From assembly GCA_910578085.1 (NCBI GenBank), contig CAJTPM010000001.1, positions 152,176 to 216,175 on the forward strand: a stretch of DNA of 64,000 nt. Direction: 5' to 3'. The stretch's first letter is position 1, and every line of letters starts with the position of its first letter. The stretch is from an uncultured Lachnospiraceae bacterium. Its GTDB lineage: Bacteria > Bacillota > Clostridia > Lachnospirales > Lachnospiraceae. A program made the translations under genes and the position numbers. Below the pieces are notes generated by a model. That model was not told the origin of the DNA, made no database searches, and worked only from the letters and a program-made list of their open reading frames with translations. Shown one piece after another: positions 1-7,759 of the stretch.

Positions 1-1
1 C

Positions 2-697
2 GCCGCCGCCGTGATCACTCCCATGCTGGTGACCTTTCTCCATATGGATCCCTATATGGCCGTGGGCATCGCGCTCTCCTCGGACGTTCTCGCCAGCGCC
101 ATATCCGCCTGGACCTATGGAAAGCACAAAAATCTTGATATCAGAAACGGGCTGATCATGATGGCCAGCGTACTGGTCTTCACTGTGGTGGGAAGCTATG
201 TCTCCAGTCTGGTACCTTCCACGACCATGGGAAATTTTTCCGTGTTTATGACGCTGTTACTCGGCATCAAATTTATTGTCAGGCCGGTGATGACCACAAA
301 GGAAGCCATGACGGATATTTCCGCCAAAAATCGGGCTCTCCAGTCCGTCGTCTGCGGCGTGGCCATCGGCTTTATCTGCGGCTTTATCGGGGCCGGCGGC
401 GGTATGATGATGCTGCTCATCCTGACCTCCGTTCTCGGTTATGAATTAAAGACCGCTGTGGGAACCAGCGTCTTCATCATGACTTTCACAGCCCTGACGG
501 GAGCGGTCTCCCACTTTACGATAGGCGGGATGCCTGATCCCTTTATCTGGATCGCCTGTATCCTGTTTACGCTGTTGTGGGCCAGAATCGCCGCCGTGTT
601 CGCAAACAAAGCCACCCCCAAAACCTTAAACCGCGCCACCGGCATCGTTCTGGTCGTTCTGGGGGTAGTGGTGCTGTCCTTTTCGGCCTTTGCCTGA
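2..697 (+). CDS. TauE/SafE family membrane permease (5' partial)
   Basis: This is a very hydrophobic protein of the sulfite exporter TauE/SafE (DUF81) family, which moves small anions such as sulfite or organosulfonates across the cytoplasmic membrane. The second half carries the family's repeat signature, with a glycine-rich GFIGAGGGMMM turn followed by a GTSVFIMTFTAL helix. The reading frame is open to the window edge (Ala-Ala-Ala before the GTG at 11), so the real start lies upstream and roughly 20-30 residues are missing. The GTG at 11 has no ribosome binding site in view. The substrate cannot be told from sequence. It is convergent with the broken dehydrogenase downstream. Confidence 0.85.
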   Translation, partial: AAAVITPMLVTFLHMDPYMAVGIALSSDVLASAISAWTYGKHKNLDIRNGLIMMASVLVFTVVGSYVSSLVPSTTMGNFSVFMTLLLGIKFIVRPVMTTKEAMTDISAKNRALQSVVCGVAIGFICGFIGAGGGMMMLLILTSVLGYELKTAVGTSVFIMTFTALTGAVSHFTIGGMPDPFIWIACILFTLLWARIAAVFANKATPKTLNRATGIVLVVLGVVVLSFSAFA

Positions 698-733
698 AAG
701 ACATCCGCCATAAAAGCTGGCCTACTTTGCATC

Positions 734-757
734 TGTCAGAATTATTTCTGTCATTTT
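734..757 (+). terminator. Weak hairpin after the TauE gene
   Basis: A CAGAA/TTCTG stem with a TTAT loop (737-750) is extended by TG/CA across a T-T mismatch and is followed by TTTT. It is a plausible but weak terminator for the permease gene. Confidence 0.35.
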
Positions 758-772
758 GCCATGTTGTATATT

Positions 773-1319
773 CTAATCAGATCCTTTTTTTAACGGAACG
801 ATTCTGCCGACCGCCCCGCCCGTTGCGCGCTCGCAGCCTGCCGCCATCTCTTCGATCTGCTCTTTCGTGGGAAGGATCCCCAGTTCCGCCATGGATGTGG
901 GCATCCCGATGGAACGGTAAAAATCTTCCATGGCACAGATTCCCTTCTCAATGGTCTCTTCCTCACTGTCCCTGGCCGGAATCCCAAACACATTTTCCGC
1001 AAATCTAATAAATCTTTCCGGTGCGGCGTGGGAGACATATCTTGCAATACTTCCCCAGATCGCTGCTAATCCCGCACCGTGGGTTACATCGAACAAACCG
1101 CCCATTTCATGTTCCATCTTGTGACATGTCCAGTCTCCGCCGTCTGTTCCGCATCCGGTGAGACCGTTGTGAGAAATACTTCCCGCCCACATGATCTCCG
1201 CCATATACGATCAGTACTTTTGTTCCGGAATACTTGCGGATATACCATCCTGTCTTTTTATGGGTTTCCTTTCCGAAAACCACCTCCGTCGGTGCATAAT
1301 AATGAAAACTGTTTGCCAT
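773..1319 (-). pseudogene. Iron-containing alcohol dehydrogenase (BDH/YugJ type), internally deleted
   Basis: The first about 38 codons from the ATG at 1319 (good site AGAAGGAG) give the N terminus typical of NADH-dependent butanol dehydrogenases (YYAPTEVVFGK ... VLIVYGG). At about 1200 the reading continues in another frame with the C-terminal iron-binding domain (SISHNGLTGCG, then CHKMEHEMGG and VTHGAG). Family members have about 385-395 residues; here about 180 remain, so some 200 codons are gone. The Asp-x3-His half of the metal site lies in the missing part, while the three C-terminal His ligands remain. The join also changes frame, so no enzyme can be made. Separate N- and C-terminal reading frames may be annotated as two genes elsewhere. 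Confidence 0.8.
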
Positions 1320-1495
1320 AATTTCTTTCTCCTTCTTTTTTGTTAACAGAAGTATATCAAAATAAGAATCTTGAAAATATCATTTTCGTGCACTATATTA
1401 TAAATATAAAGACAAGATATGATATATTTTTATAATAATAGAGATTCGGTCTGCACCGCCATACTATCACGATTTTCGAAAAGGACAAATTTACA

Positions 1496-1993
1496 ATGGA
1501 ACTTACGTTTATTCAGGATGAAAATGCTATAGAAGCCATTGACGGTATTACTTACGACTTTCCCTACACCATGCATGAGAGGGATCTCAGTCATTTTACC
1601 GTCCCCTGGCACTGGCATGAAGAACTGGAATTTGATTACGCTTACAAAGGTTCTATCGTAATCGAGACAGTAAACAAAACCTATACTATCCGGCAGGGCG
1701 AGGCATATTTTATCAATACCAATATCATGAACACCAAGCGCAGAGCATCGGATTCTACTGTCTCGATAGAGCATGCGCATTTATTCCATCCGCTTCTGCT
1801 TGCAGGCCACTACAAAAGTGTGTTTGAGACAAAATATATGAACCCCGTTCTCAAAAATCTGTCTCTGGAAGTACTGATCATCCGAGAAGATACCCGCAGC
1901 GGAAAGGAATTTCTGAAAATTTTATCCAGGCTTATCGCAAAACTGCGTTACGCATCTCCGCGCTGTAATATCTTTTATTTTAGAGATCTTTGA
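1496..1993 (+). pseudogene. AraC-family regulator remnant: cupin sensor domain only
   Basis: Residues about 1-100 look like the N-terminal cupin (AraC_binding) domain of an AraC/XylS regulator: the FTVPWHWHEELEF sequence is the usual HxHxxxE-containing strand, followed by YTIRQGEAYFINTN. The normal protein would continue for another 100 or more residues into two helix-turn-helix motifs. Here the frame ends after about 165 residues with a stretch (LRYASPRCNIFYFRDL) that no longer looks like the family, and another frame next to it gives a better linker, so a frameshift plus a deletion is likely. No DNA-binding domain is found before the next gene at 2121. It is divergent from the broken dehydrogenase, its probable former target. 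Confidence 0.6.
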
Positions 1994-2120
1994 AATCAGC
2001 CGGCCGGCGAAATTTTTCAATGATACTTTATTTACAAACACAACTAATCCGTGACTGCCGGGAAAGTCTCATCTTTTTCGCAGCCACCACACCAAATCAC
2101 ATCAAAAAGGAGTTTCTACT

Positions 2121-3110
2121 ATGCAAAATTCTAAAACGGATCTTACGAAAAACACCGTATCTGATTCCTACCTCACCGCGACGGGGAAAATCAGATACAC
2201 CATTACCAACGACTACATGTTCAACGTAATTTTCCGCCATACGGATATTCTGGCGGAACTGCTCTGCTCTTTGCTGGATCTGAAGCGGGAGGAGATCACC
2301 TCTCTGGAGATCAAAAATCCTCTTCTGCCCGGCAATACCATCAAGGAAAAGGCCTTTGTCCTGGACATCCGCATCCTGTTAAACCGTGATTCGGTTCTGG
2401 ATATCGAAATGCAGGTCAACAACCACGGAGACTGGCCTGACCGCTCTTTGAGTTACCTCTGCCGCTCCTTCGATCGGCTCTACCGCGGGGAACAATACGC
2501 TTCCACAAAGTCCGTGCTCCATATCGGTATTCTGGACTTTAATCTTTTCCCGAAGAATCCGAAATTCTACGCCGCTTATAAACTAATGGATATGGAAAAT
2601 TCATATATTTATAATGACAAGTTTGAGCTTCGTGTGTTAGAATTAAATCATATCAATCTGGCAACAGAGACGGACCGGAAGCGCGGACTGGTCCGCTGGG
2701 CTTCGCTTTTCAAGGCGACTACATGGAAGGAGATCAGAATGCTGGCAAGTGACAACCCTACTTTTGACAAAGTGGCGCAAGAACTTTATAAATCCAACGG
2801 CGACGAGATGACCATATATGCCTGCCAGATGCGGGAGGAGTATGAGTTTCAGATGAAGCGGATCGGGAAGCGGATTGAGGATGCGGAAACGGCAAATGAA
2901 CAGCTGAAGGGCGAGAATGCATCTTTAAAGGGTGAGAATACTTCCCTGAAAGGCGAAAATACTTCCTTAAAAGGCGAAAATACTTCCTTAAAAGGCGAGA
3001 ATGCATCCCTGAAAGGCGAGAATACTTCCTTAAAAGATGAAAACACATCCTTAAAAGACAAAGTAAACATGCTCTATCAAAAACTGGCGCAGTTTGAAAA
3101 AGATTCTTGA
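2121..3110 (+). CDS. Rpn-family PD-(D/E)XK nuclease / transposase_31-like protein with coiled-coil tail
   Basis: Residues about 25-235 match the Rpn (recombination-promoting nuclease, PD-(D/E)XK) family: DYMFNVIF near the start, then KAFVLDIRI and VLDIEMQ supply the acidic residues and the Glu-x-Gln of the nuclease core. Family members stimulate RecA-independent recombination in E. coli; the role here is unknown. The last about 65 residues are seven heptads of the type LKGENTS, encoded by a 21-base tandem repeat, ending in a further leucine heptad; this should form a parallel coiled coil and oligomerise the enzyme. An AAAAGGAGT site 8 bases upstream supports the ATG at 2121. The gene stands alone between a regulator remnant and a convergent ybjQ gene. 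Confidence 0.8.
   Translation: MQNSKTDLTKNTVSDSYLTATGKIRYTITNDYMFNVIFRHTDILAELLCSLLDLKREEITSLEIKNPLLPGNTIKEKAFVLDIRILLNRDSVLDIEMQVNNHGDWPDRSLSYLCRSFDRLYRGEQYASTKSVLHIGILDFNLFPKNPKFYAAYKLMDMENSYIYNDKFELRVLELNHINLATETDRKRGLVRWASLFKATTWKEIRMLASDNPTFDKVAQELYKSNGDEMTIYACQMREEYEFQMKRIGKRIEDAETANEQLKGENASLKGENTSLKGENTSLKGENTSLKGENASLKGENTSLKDENTSLKDKVNMLYQKLAQFEKDS
2904..3050 (+). repeat. Seven 21-base tandem repeats coding for heptads
   Basis: Seven consecutive 21-base units begin at 2904, 2925, 2946, 2967, 2988, 3009 and 3030, each coding Leu-Lys-(Gly/Asp)-Glu-Asn-(Ala/Thr)-Ser. Units differ at a few third positions and at GCA/ACT. Because the unit is a multiple of three, gain or loss of copies keeps the frame and lengthens or shortens the coiled coil. 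Confidence 0.95.
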
Positions 3111-3174
3111 TACGGTTGTCAAAGAGTAGAAGAATCCCGCAATAGAAGAACAGCCTTTATCGAAATATATCAGA

Positions 3175-3212
3175 CGGGAAGCGGAAAACCGTTTCATCCT
3201 TTCCGCTTCCCG
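3175..3212. terminator. Long inverted repeat between convergent genes
   Basis: A perfect 13-base stem (CGGGAAGCGGAAA at 3175-3187, complement at 3200-3212) with a 12-base loop lies between the stops of the Rpn gene and ybjQ. There is no clear T-run on either side, so it is a likely bidirectional transcription stop but not a textbook one. Confidence 0.55.
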
Positions 3213-3237
3213 GCGATATCGTCAGGCAATCACCCTG

Positions 3238-3558
3238 CTATTCTATCACCACCGCCGTCCCGCTGGCCGTCACCATAAGCATCCCGTTGTCGGCGCCCAG
3301 CACTTCATAGTCGATGTCCACGCCCACCACCGCGTTGCAGCCGAGGGCAGCCGCCCGTTCTTCCATCTCGCGGACAGCGTTCTGTCTCGCGTTTATCAGC
3401 TCTTCCTCGTAGCTGCCGGACCGGCCGCCGAAAAAGTTGGAGAGTGACGCCGCAATATCGCGGACAAAATTGACGCCTGCCACTACCTCTCCGAACACGA
3501 TGCCTCTGTACTCCACAATCCTTCTTCCCTCGAACGTCGGGGTTGTCGTTGAAATCAT
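3238..3558 (-). CDS. YbjQ/UPF0145 family protein
   Basis: This 106-residue protein matches the YbjQ (UPF0145, 'heavy-metal-binding') family along its whole length: TTPTFEGRRIVEYRGIVFGEVV at the start, a central charged helix (ARQNAVREMEERAAALGCNAVVGVDIDYE) and a hydrophobic closing strand (MLMVTASGTAVVIE). Members form small pentameric rings; the metal-binding label is old and the function is unknown. A GGGAGG site precedes the ATG at 3558. It is followed on the other side by the PadR/HAAS cluster, with no evident functional link. Confidence 0.9.
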   Translation of the reverse strand: MISTTTPTFEGRRIVEYRGIVFGEVVAGVNFVRDIAASLSNFFGGRSGSYEEELINARQNAVREMEERAAALGCNAVVGVDIDYEVLGADNGMLMVTASGTAVVIE

Positions 3559-3618
3559 ATGATGCCTCCCTTAATTTTTTCCTATAATATACCGCTTAAT
3601 CCGGCGGCGCATCTTTCG

Positions 3619-3840
3619 TCACCCCGGTATGATCACCCGCATCCCCGCCACAAACAGCCTGATCCCAACAGGAATCAGAATCAATGTACAGCAGCAAAGC
3701 AGCGCGATCCCCCAGATCCCAAACGTCAGGGGAACCAGAATAAACAGCCAGATGCAGGCTTTTAACATCGCTCCTGTCAGTTTAAATCCAAACCACAGAA
3801 GGGCCGTCAGAATTGCCATGGTTATGATGAATGTAAACAT
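3619..3840 (-). CDS. Small two-helix membrane protein
   Basis: I start this gene at the ATG at 3840, because GGAAGGAG lies 7 bases upstream; a longer upstream reading would run back into the DUF4097 gene. The 73 residues form two strongly hydrophobic stretches (MFTFIITMAILTALLWFGF and about residues 28-60), with a Cys-Cys-Cys in the second. I do not recognise a family. It lies at the end of the PadR-HAAS-DUF4097 operon, separated by 88 bases, and may be transcribed with it. Confidence 0.6.
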   Translation of the reverse strand: MFTFIITMAILTALLWFGFKLTGAMLKACIWLFILVPLTFGIWGIALLCCCTLILIPVGIRLFVAGMRVIIPG

Positions 3841-3928
3841 ATTTTCGCTCCTTCCTCCCGGGATATCTGCATAAGCTTCCCATCCCGGCCGCCGGCCGGG
3901 CCTTTCTCTCCCGTCGTTATAACTTCCC

Positions 3929-5398
3929 TCACTCTTTCGGACTGATCCAGAAACTTCCGGTGTGATCCTCGCAATCAAAATGAACTCTGTAAATTCCCGG
4001 AGACTTTATTTTCACCTCATACTCTCCTGTCCTGATATCACCCTTATCAAATATTTCCTTCCCGTGTTCATCCTCTATCTCAAGATCCAATTCCCCGTGT
4101 TCCGTCACACAGGAGATCACAAGCGCCGTCTGTTCTGCGACCTTAATCTCAAAAGAAAAATCTTCAGCCGTAGTATTCTCGTTTTCCCTGCCGATTCTGT
4201 CAGGCCACTCATTCACAATATCGTAAATGCCGGACACTTCCGGAAGTTCCGGGTTCTCCGGAGATTCCAGCGTTTCAGGTGCCTCCGGAGATTCTGGCGC
4301 TTCAGGCGTCTCCGGAGATTCTGGCGTTTCAGGCGCCTCCGGTCTCCCATCCTCTCCCCGTTTCATTTCCTCTCCTGAATCCTCTGACAAATCCGCCTCG
4401 CCGACGGTTCCCTGGGCGCTGTCCCGTCCCACAAAGCTTACATATATGCTGCCCATATTGCAGTCCAGATCATAGGTGCTGTTCCCGCCGGAGTTTCTGC
4501 CATAGAGTTCCATCGTGTTCCCGAAACCGGCATACTCTTTCAAAGAACCATCCTTGGTGCTGATCGTGATATCTCCCATTCCGCAGTTTATTTCATAATC
4601 GTGATCCTCGTAAAAATCCCGCAGAAAGATATCGATCCCGCCCATATTGACTTCCGCATCCAGCCTGCCCGTGATAAGACTGTTTTCCAATGTAATACTT
4701 CCCGTGTTGACTTCCGCGTCGCAATCTTTTGCATCCAGCTTCTGAACCACCATATTTCCTGCCGCCACTGCCGCACTGAAAGAATCCGCCTGTACTTCCT
4801 CCATGGTCAGTTCCCCGGCTGCAATCTCTATCTCAATCTCTCCTGCCGCAAGAACATCCCTGGTGATCACTTCCCCCGCTGCCAGCTCGATATCCGCCTT
4901 ATCTAACCTGATCCCTTCGGGGAGCGTCAGCGTGAGAAAGGTCTCGCCTCCTCCCACCGCGCTCTTCTGTTTCAGATAAAAGGTATCCCCCTCTATATAG
5001 TACTGACATTCCGGACCGCCCTCTTTTTTTAGTTCCAGACCGTCGCCTTGACATAAAACCAACGTACCGTTGCCGATCTCCACGTCCAGATTATATATGT
5101 CGGTTCCACGCAGACTCTCATCAGTGAAACTGCCATAGGCAATGTTATCTTTATGGTTTCTGTCAAATTCTATGCCATTATATTCCAGGGTGAGGCCTTT
5201 CACCGCCCCGCCCCTTCTCCATCTTAAGTCCCAGCCTCTCACTTTATTCCAGGTATCCCGCATAATCTCCAGATCATCTTCCATAATTGTGGGTTCCCCT
5301 GTGTAAACTCTGCCTGCCGCTCCTATGATTCCAAGCACTACGCCTCCTGCCAGGAAACATCCGGCAGCAGTCAATACGCCTTTTGCAAACTTATTCAT
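3929..5398 (-). CDS. DUF4097-type beta-strand-repeat membrane protein with Pro-Glu linker
   Basis: A short cytoplasmic tail and one signal-anchor helix (KGVLTAAGCFLAGGVVLGIIGAAG) lead into an extracellular stretch of about 250 residues of repeating short beta strands (ADIELAAGEV, EIEIAAGELT, AEVNTGSITLEN, AEVNMGGIDIFL), the pattern of DUF4097 putative adhesin domains. A linker of PE(A/T/S) triplets (bases 4238-4342) then joins a C-terminal beta domain resembling a pre-peptidase/bacterial Ig-like fold. The ATG at 5398 overlaps the stop of the upstream HAAS gene as ATGA, so translation is coupled. In Firmicutes this protein follows a PadR regulator and a HAAS protein; the trio is linked to envelope-stress or antibiotic responses, but the exact role is unknown. 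Confidence 0.75.
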   Translation of the reverse strand: MNKFAKGVLTAAGCFLAGGVVLGIIGAAGRVYTGEPTIMEDDLEIMRDTWNKVRGWDLRWRRGGAVKGLTLEYNGIEFDRNHKDNIAYGSFTDESLRGTDIYNLDVEIGNGTLVLCQGDGLELKKEGGPECQYYIEGDTFYLKQKSAVGGGETFLTLTLPEGIRLDKADIELAAGEVITRDVLAAGEIEIEIAAGELTMEEVQADSFSAAVAAGNMVVQKLDAKDCDAEVNTGSITLENSLITGRLDAEVNMGGIDIFLRDFYEDHDYEINCGMGDITISTKDGSLKEYAGFGNTMELYGRNSGGNSTYDLDCNMGSIYVSFVGRDSAQGTVGEADLSEDSGEEMKRGEDGRPEAPETPESPETPEAPESPEAPETLESPENPELPEVSGIYDIVNEWPDRIGRENENTTAEDFSFEIKVAEQTALVISCVTEHGELDLEIEDEHGKEIFDKGDIRTGEYEVKIKSPGIYRVHFDCEDHTGSFWISPKE

Positions 5399-6423
5399 GC
5401 CATCTCTCCTTTTCCTTTTCTCTCTGCCCATTTCCGGCTTAAGTATTTCCCCAGCCCCTCCACCTCTTTGATCAGCCAGGGGAAGAATTTACTGAAGACC
5501 GCCGCCAGAAGCACCGCACATACCAGAAACAGTGCGATCAGAAAACATCCGGCCGCCATACAGATCATTCCGCCGAAAGGTCTCACAAATAACATGGCAA
5601 AACCCCCGATAAACAGGCCAACGCCCGCTGCCAGCAGTGCGATCACCACTGCAAAAAAGGCTACAATCACGCCGATAACCGTTGCAAGAATTCCCATCAC
5701 CAAACCGATCAGACCAACTCCCAGTCCCAGAATGATCGGCGCTGCAAAAATGCATAACACTACCAGAAGTGCGATCATCCCGCCGCTCATGCCGCTTTTC
5801 TTTCCGTTCTGCTGCCCGGTACCGTAACCGGATCCGCCCGCTCCCGCATTCTGTGCCCTGCCGTATTCATATCCCTCTGTTCCCGTACTCTGCGCATCGC
5901 CGTAACCGTATCTGTCCGTTCCCGCACTCTGCGCGCCTCCATAAGCGCCGTATCCCTGTCTGTTGGCGCTGTAACCGTCGGCATTTTCTGCTCTCTGTCC
6001 TTTCGTATCATAGCCATATCCGCCTCTTCGCATGTTCACCCCCTGCGAGGACGCCCCTCTGGCAGCGCTCTGACTTCCTGTCTTTTTCCGTTTCTCCCAT
6101 CCCCAGGGAAGGGGCCCTCTGCCATCTCTTTCCTGGGCCTTTTTTTCCTCTTTCTTTCCGTATACCTCCGGCGGGTTATCGCTCTCCAGCTTTTCCCGGT
6201 AGCCGTTCTCCGTAAACATGCCTTCCCCCTCTTTATGAAGGCCTGCTTTGATCTGCTCTGCCACCTGTTCCGGCTCGCCCAGAGAACATATCACTTCGTC
6301 CTCATTTTCCTCTCCGGCATCCGCAAAGTACTCCTCATAGTATTCTAACGCCTCCCTGCGTTCTTCATTCGTCAGATCCTCAAGCTGCATCTGAAGTCTG
6401 TTTAAGTATTCTTTTTTATCCAT
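5395..6423 (-). CDS. HAAS-domain (DUF1700) membrane protein
   Basis: Residues 1-65 match the HAAS/DUF1700 signalling domain (MDKKEYLNRLQMQLEDL...YYEEYFADAGEE...LGEPEQVAEQIK), a cytoplasmic helical module always found next to a PadR regulator. A disordered middle of about 110 residues contains imperfect Tyr-Gly-rich repeats (YGYGDAQSTGT, YEYGRAQNAGA). The C-terminal part holds four or five membrane helices rich in Ala, Gly and Val. The start overlaps the end of the padR gene by eight bases, and the stop overlaps the next gene as ATGA. By family knowledge it probably relays membrane signals to the PadR protein; this is inference. Confidence 0.8.
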   Translation of the reverse strand: MDKKEYLNRLQMQLEDLTNEERREALEYYEEYFADAGEENEDEVICSLGEPEQVAEQIKAGLHKEGEGMFTENGYREKLESDNPPEVYGKKEEKKAQERDGRGPLPWGWEKRKKTGSQSAARGASSQGVNMRRGGYGYDTKGQRAENADGYSANRQGYGAYGGAQSAGTDRYGYGDAQSTGTEGYEYGRAQNAGAGGSGYGTGQQNGKKSGMSGGMIALLVVLCIFAAPIILGLGVGLIGLVMGILATVIGVIVAFFAVVIALLAAGVGLFIGGFAMLFVRPFGGMICMAAGCFLIALFLVCAVLLAAVFSKFFPWLIKEVEGLGKYLSRKWAERKGKGEMA

Positions 6424-6742
6424 AGATGAGTTCCCCCTCGAATATCGCTGTAATTTTTCTGGAGTATCTCAGCCATTCCGTTTTATACAGATTCAGCTGC
6501 GCATCTCCCTTTCCCGTTATCTTATAATAACGTCTGTTCCTGCCATCGATCGCCTTGTCGTATATTTCCAGACACTCGTCTTTCTGAAGCCGTCTGAGCA
6601 CCGGGTACAGTGTGGATTCCGATACGTCGATCAGCTGCTGTACTTCCTTTGTGATCCTGTAACCGTAAGTACCTTCCTCCGATCCCGAAACTACTGCAAG
6701 TACGATCGCGTCCAATAATGCCGCTCCCGTATTGAATACCAT
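6416..6742 (-). CDS. PadR-family transcriptional regulator
   Basis: A 108-residue winged-helix protein with the PadR core: YGYRITKEVQQLIDVSESTLYPVLRRLQKDE is the recognition-helix region and RRYYKITGKG the wing. The short C-terminal helix places it in the PadR-s2 group (YqjI/BveR-like), which dimerises through that helix and represses its own operon. GGAGGG lies 7 bases upstream of the ATG. It is the first gene of the PadR-HAAS-DUF4097 operon. A perfect 17-base inverted repeat between its promoter and its start is the likely operator, so autoregulation is expected. Confidence 0.93.
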   Translation of the reverse strand: MVFNTGAALLDAIVLAVVSGSEEGTYGYRITKEVQQLIDVSESTLYPVLRRLQKDECLEIYDKAIDGRNRRYYKITGKGDAQLNLYKTEWLRYSRKITAIFEGELIYG

Positions 6743-6770
6743 TTTATTCCCTCCGTTATCATGTTATACA

Positions 6771-6807
6771 TTACTACAATATTATATCCCATATAATATT
6801 GTAGTAA
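6771..6807. promoter_or_regulatory. Perfect inverted repeat, probable PadR operator
   Basis: TTACTACAATATTATAT (6771-6787) is separated by CCC from its exact reverse complement (6791-6807). It starts two bases downstream of the padR -10 box, so it covers the transcription start. Its TACT/AGTA outer parts resemble the AGTA-containing half-sites known for PadR proteins. A smaller palindrome, ATAATATTAT (6821-6830), lies between -35 and -10. Confidence 0.8.
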
Positions 6808-6808
6808 C

Positions 6809-6837
6809 ACTATATCGCGTATAATATTATTTGTCAA
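6809..6837 (-). promoter_or_regulatory. Promoter of the padR operon
   Basis: On the minus strand TTGACA (6832-6837), a 17-base spacer and TATAGT (6809-6814) form a near-consensus sigma-A promoter, giving a leader of about 60 bases before the padR ATG. Confidence 0.8.
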
Positions 6838-6876
6838 CCTATAATATACAAAAGAAAATATAAATTTTTTCTAAAC

Positions 6877-6911
6877 AAAAATGCGGTACAGTTCCCCCAA
6901 ACTGTACCGCA
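6877..6911 (-). terminator. Terminator of the chitobiose/YesN operon
   Basis: On the minus strand a perfect 12-base stem (6900-6911 with 6882-6893, loop of six) is followed by TTTTT. It lies 26 bases after the stop of the response regulator and ends the long operon. Confidence 0.9.
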
Positions 6912-6936
6912 CCACACGTTACTATGCATATCTCCC

Positions 6937-7758
6937 CTATAATCTGTTTCTGTATTCATTGGCGGATATCCCCACCACCTTCTTAAACACTCTCGAAAAG
7001 TGCGCCATATCCGAAAACCCCACTTTCTCCGCAATATCCCCGATCCGCAGTGCCGGATCCTTTAACATCTCCTTCGCTTTTTCGATCCGGATCCCATTCA
7101 GGATCTCCGAAAAATTCTGTCCCAGATACCGGTTAAGAAGTTTACTCAGATGCCACTGGCTGACATAAACCTGATCCGCCACATCTGACAGCTTCAGTTT
7201 ATCGCTGCAATGCTCCTCAATATAGGATACCGCATTCTTTACCAGGAAACTGCCTGCCGCATTTTCTGCCCCTTCTTCTTTTGCTGCCCTGTCTTTTTCC
7301 TCCTCTTCGACAGGCTCCTGCGGCGTCTCTCCCTTTCTTTCGCTCCCCCAATCTTCCGGAGAATCCGTTCCCTTTTCTCCGCGCTCCTTCAATCTTTCAG
7401 TCATCACGGACAGCGCTTCTCTGATTTCATTCATCTTTGAGGGCTTTAACAGGAACCTTGTGACGCCCAGCCGGATGGCCCGCTGCGCATAATCGAAATC
7501 TCTGTATCCCGTCAGGATGGCGATCTGGGTGCCCGGAAATTCCGACCGGATCGCTGCGATCATGGTCAGGCCGTCCATACAGGGCATCCGGATATCCGTA
7601 AAAATGATATCCGGCTTCACCTCTCTGATCAGCCTGATCCCCTCCTCGCCGCTGCCCGCCATGCCGGCCACTGCGCAGCCAAACTGATTCCAGTCCACAC
7701 TTTTTCCGAGCCCCTCAACAATAATCGGTTCATCATCGATAATCACAACTTTGTACAT
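6937..7758 (-). CDS. Response regulator, YesN/AraC type
   Basis: Residues 1-120 are a receiver domain: acidic pair DDE at 8-10, phospho-acceptor Asp55 in FTDIRMP, and the conserved Lys in FLLKPS. A charged Glu-rich linker (about 125-165) joins a C-terminal AraC domain with two helix-turn-helix motifs (LSDVADQVYVSQWHLSKLLNRYLG and IGDIAEKVGFSDMAHFSRVFKK). The ATG at 7758 has GGAGAG upstream; a GTG at 7770 is possible but sits too close to that site. It is the partner of the YesM-like kinase at 11333-13063 and is expected to activate the importer and phosphorylase genes. It is the last gene of the cluster. Confidence 0.93.
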   Translation of the reverse strand: MYKVVIIDDEPIIVEGLGKSVDWNQFGCAVAGMAGSGEEGIRLIREVKPDIIFTDIRMPCMDGLTMIAAIRSEFPGTQIAILTGYRDFDYAQRAIRLGVTRFLLKPSKMNEIREALSVMTERLKERGEKGTDSPEDWGSERKGETPQEPVEEEEKDRAAKEEGAENAAGSFLVKNAVSYIEEHCSDKLKLSDVADQVYVSQWHLSKLLNRYLGQNFSEILNGIRIEKAKEMLKDPALRIGDIAEKVGFSDMAHFSRVFKKVVGISANEYRNRL

Positions 7759-7759
7759 A

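Noticed and set aside
2904..3050. Regular 21-base repeats considered as a CRISPR-like array
   Set aside because: There are no spacers, the repeats are head to tail, and they code in frame for leucine heptads of the Rpn protein.
3619..3978. Longer 119-residue version of the small membrane protein
   Set aside because: It would run 50 bases into the DUF4097 gene, and the good ribosome binding site lies before the internal ATG at 3840.
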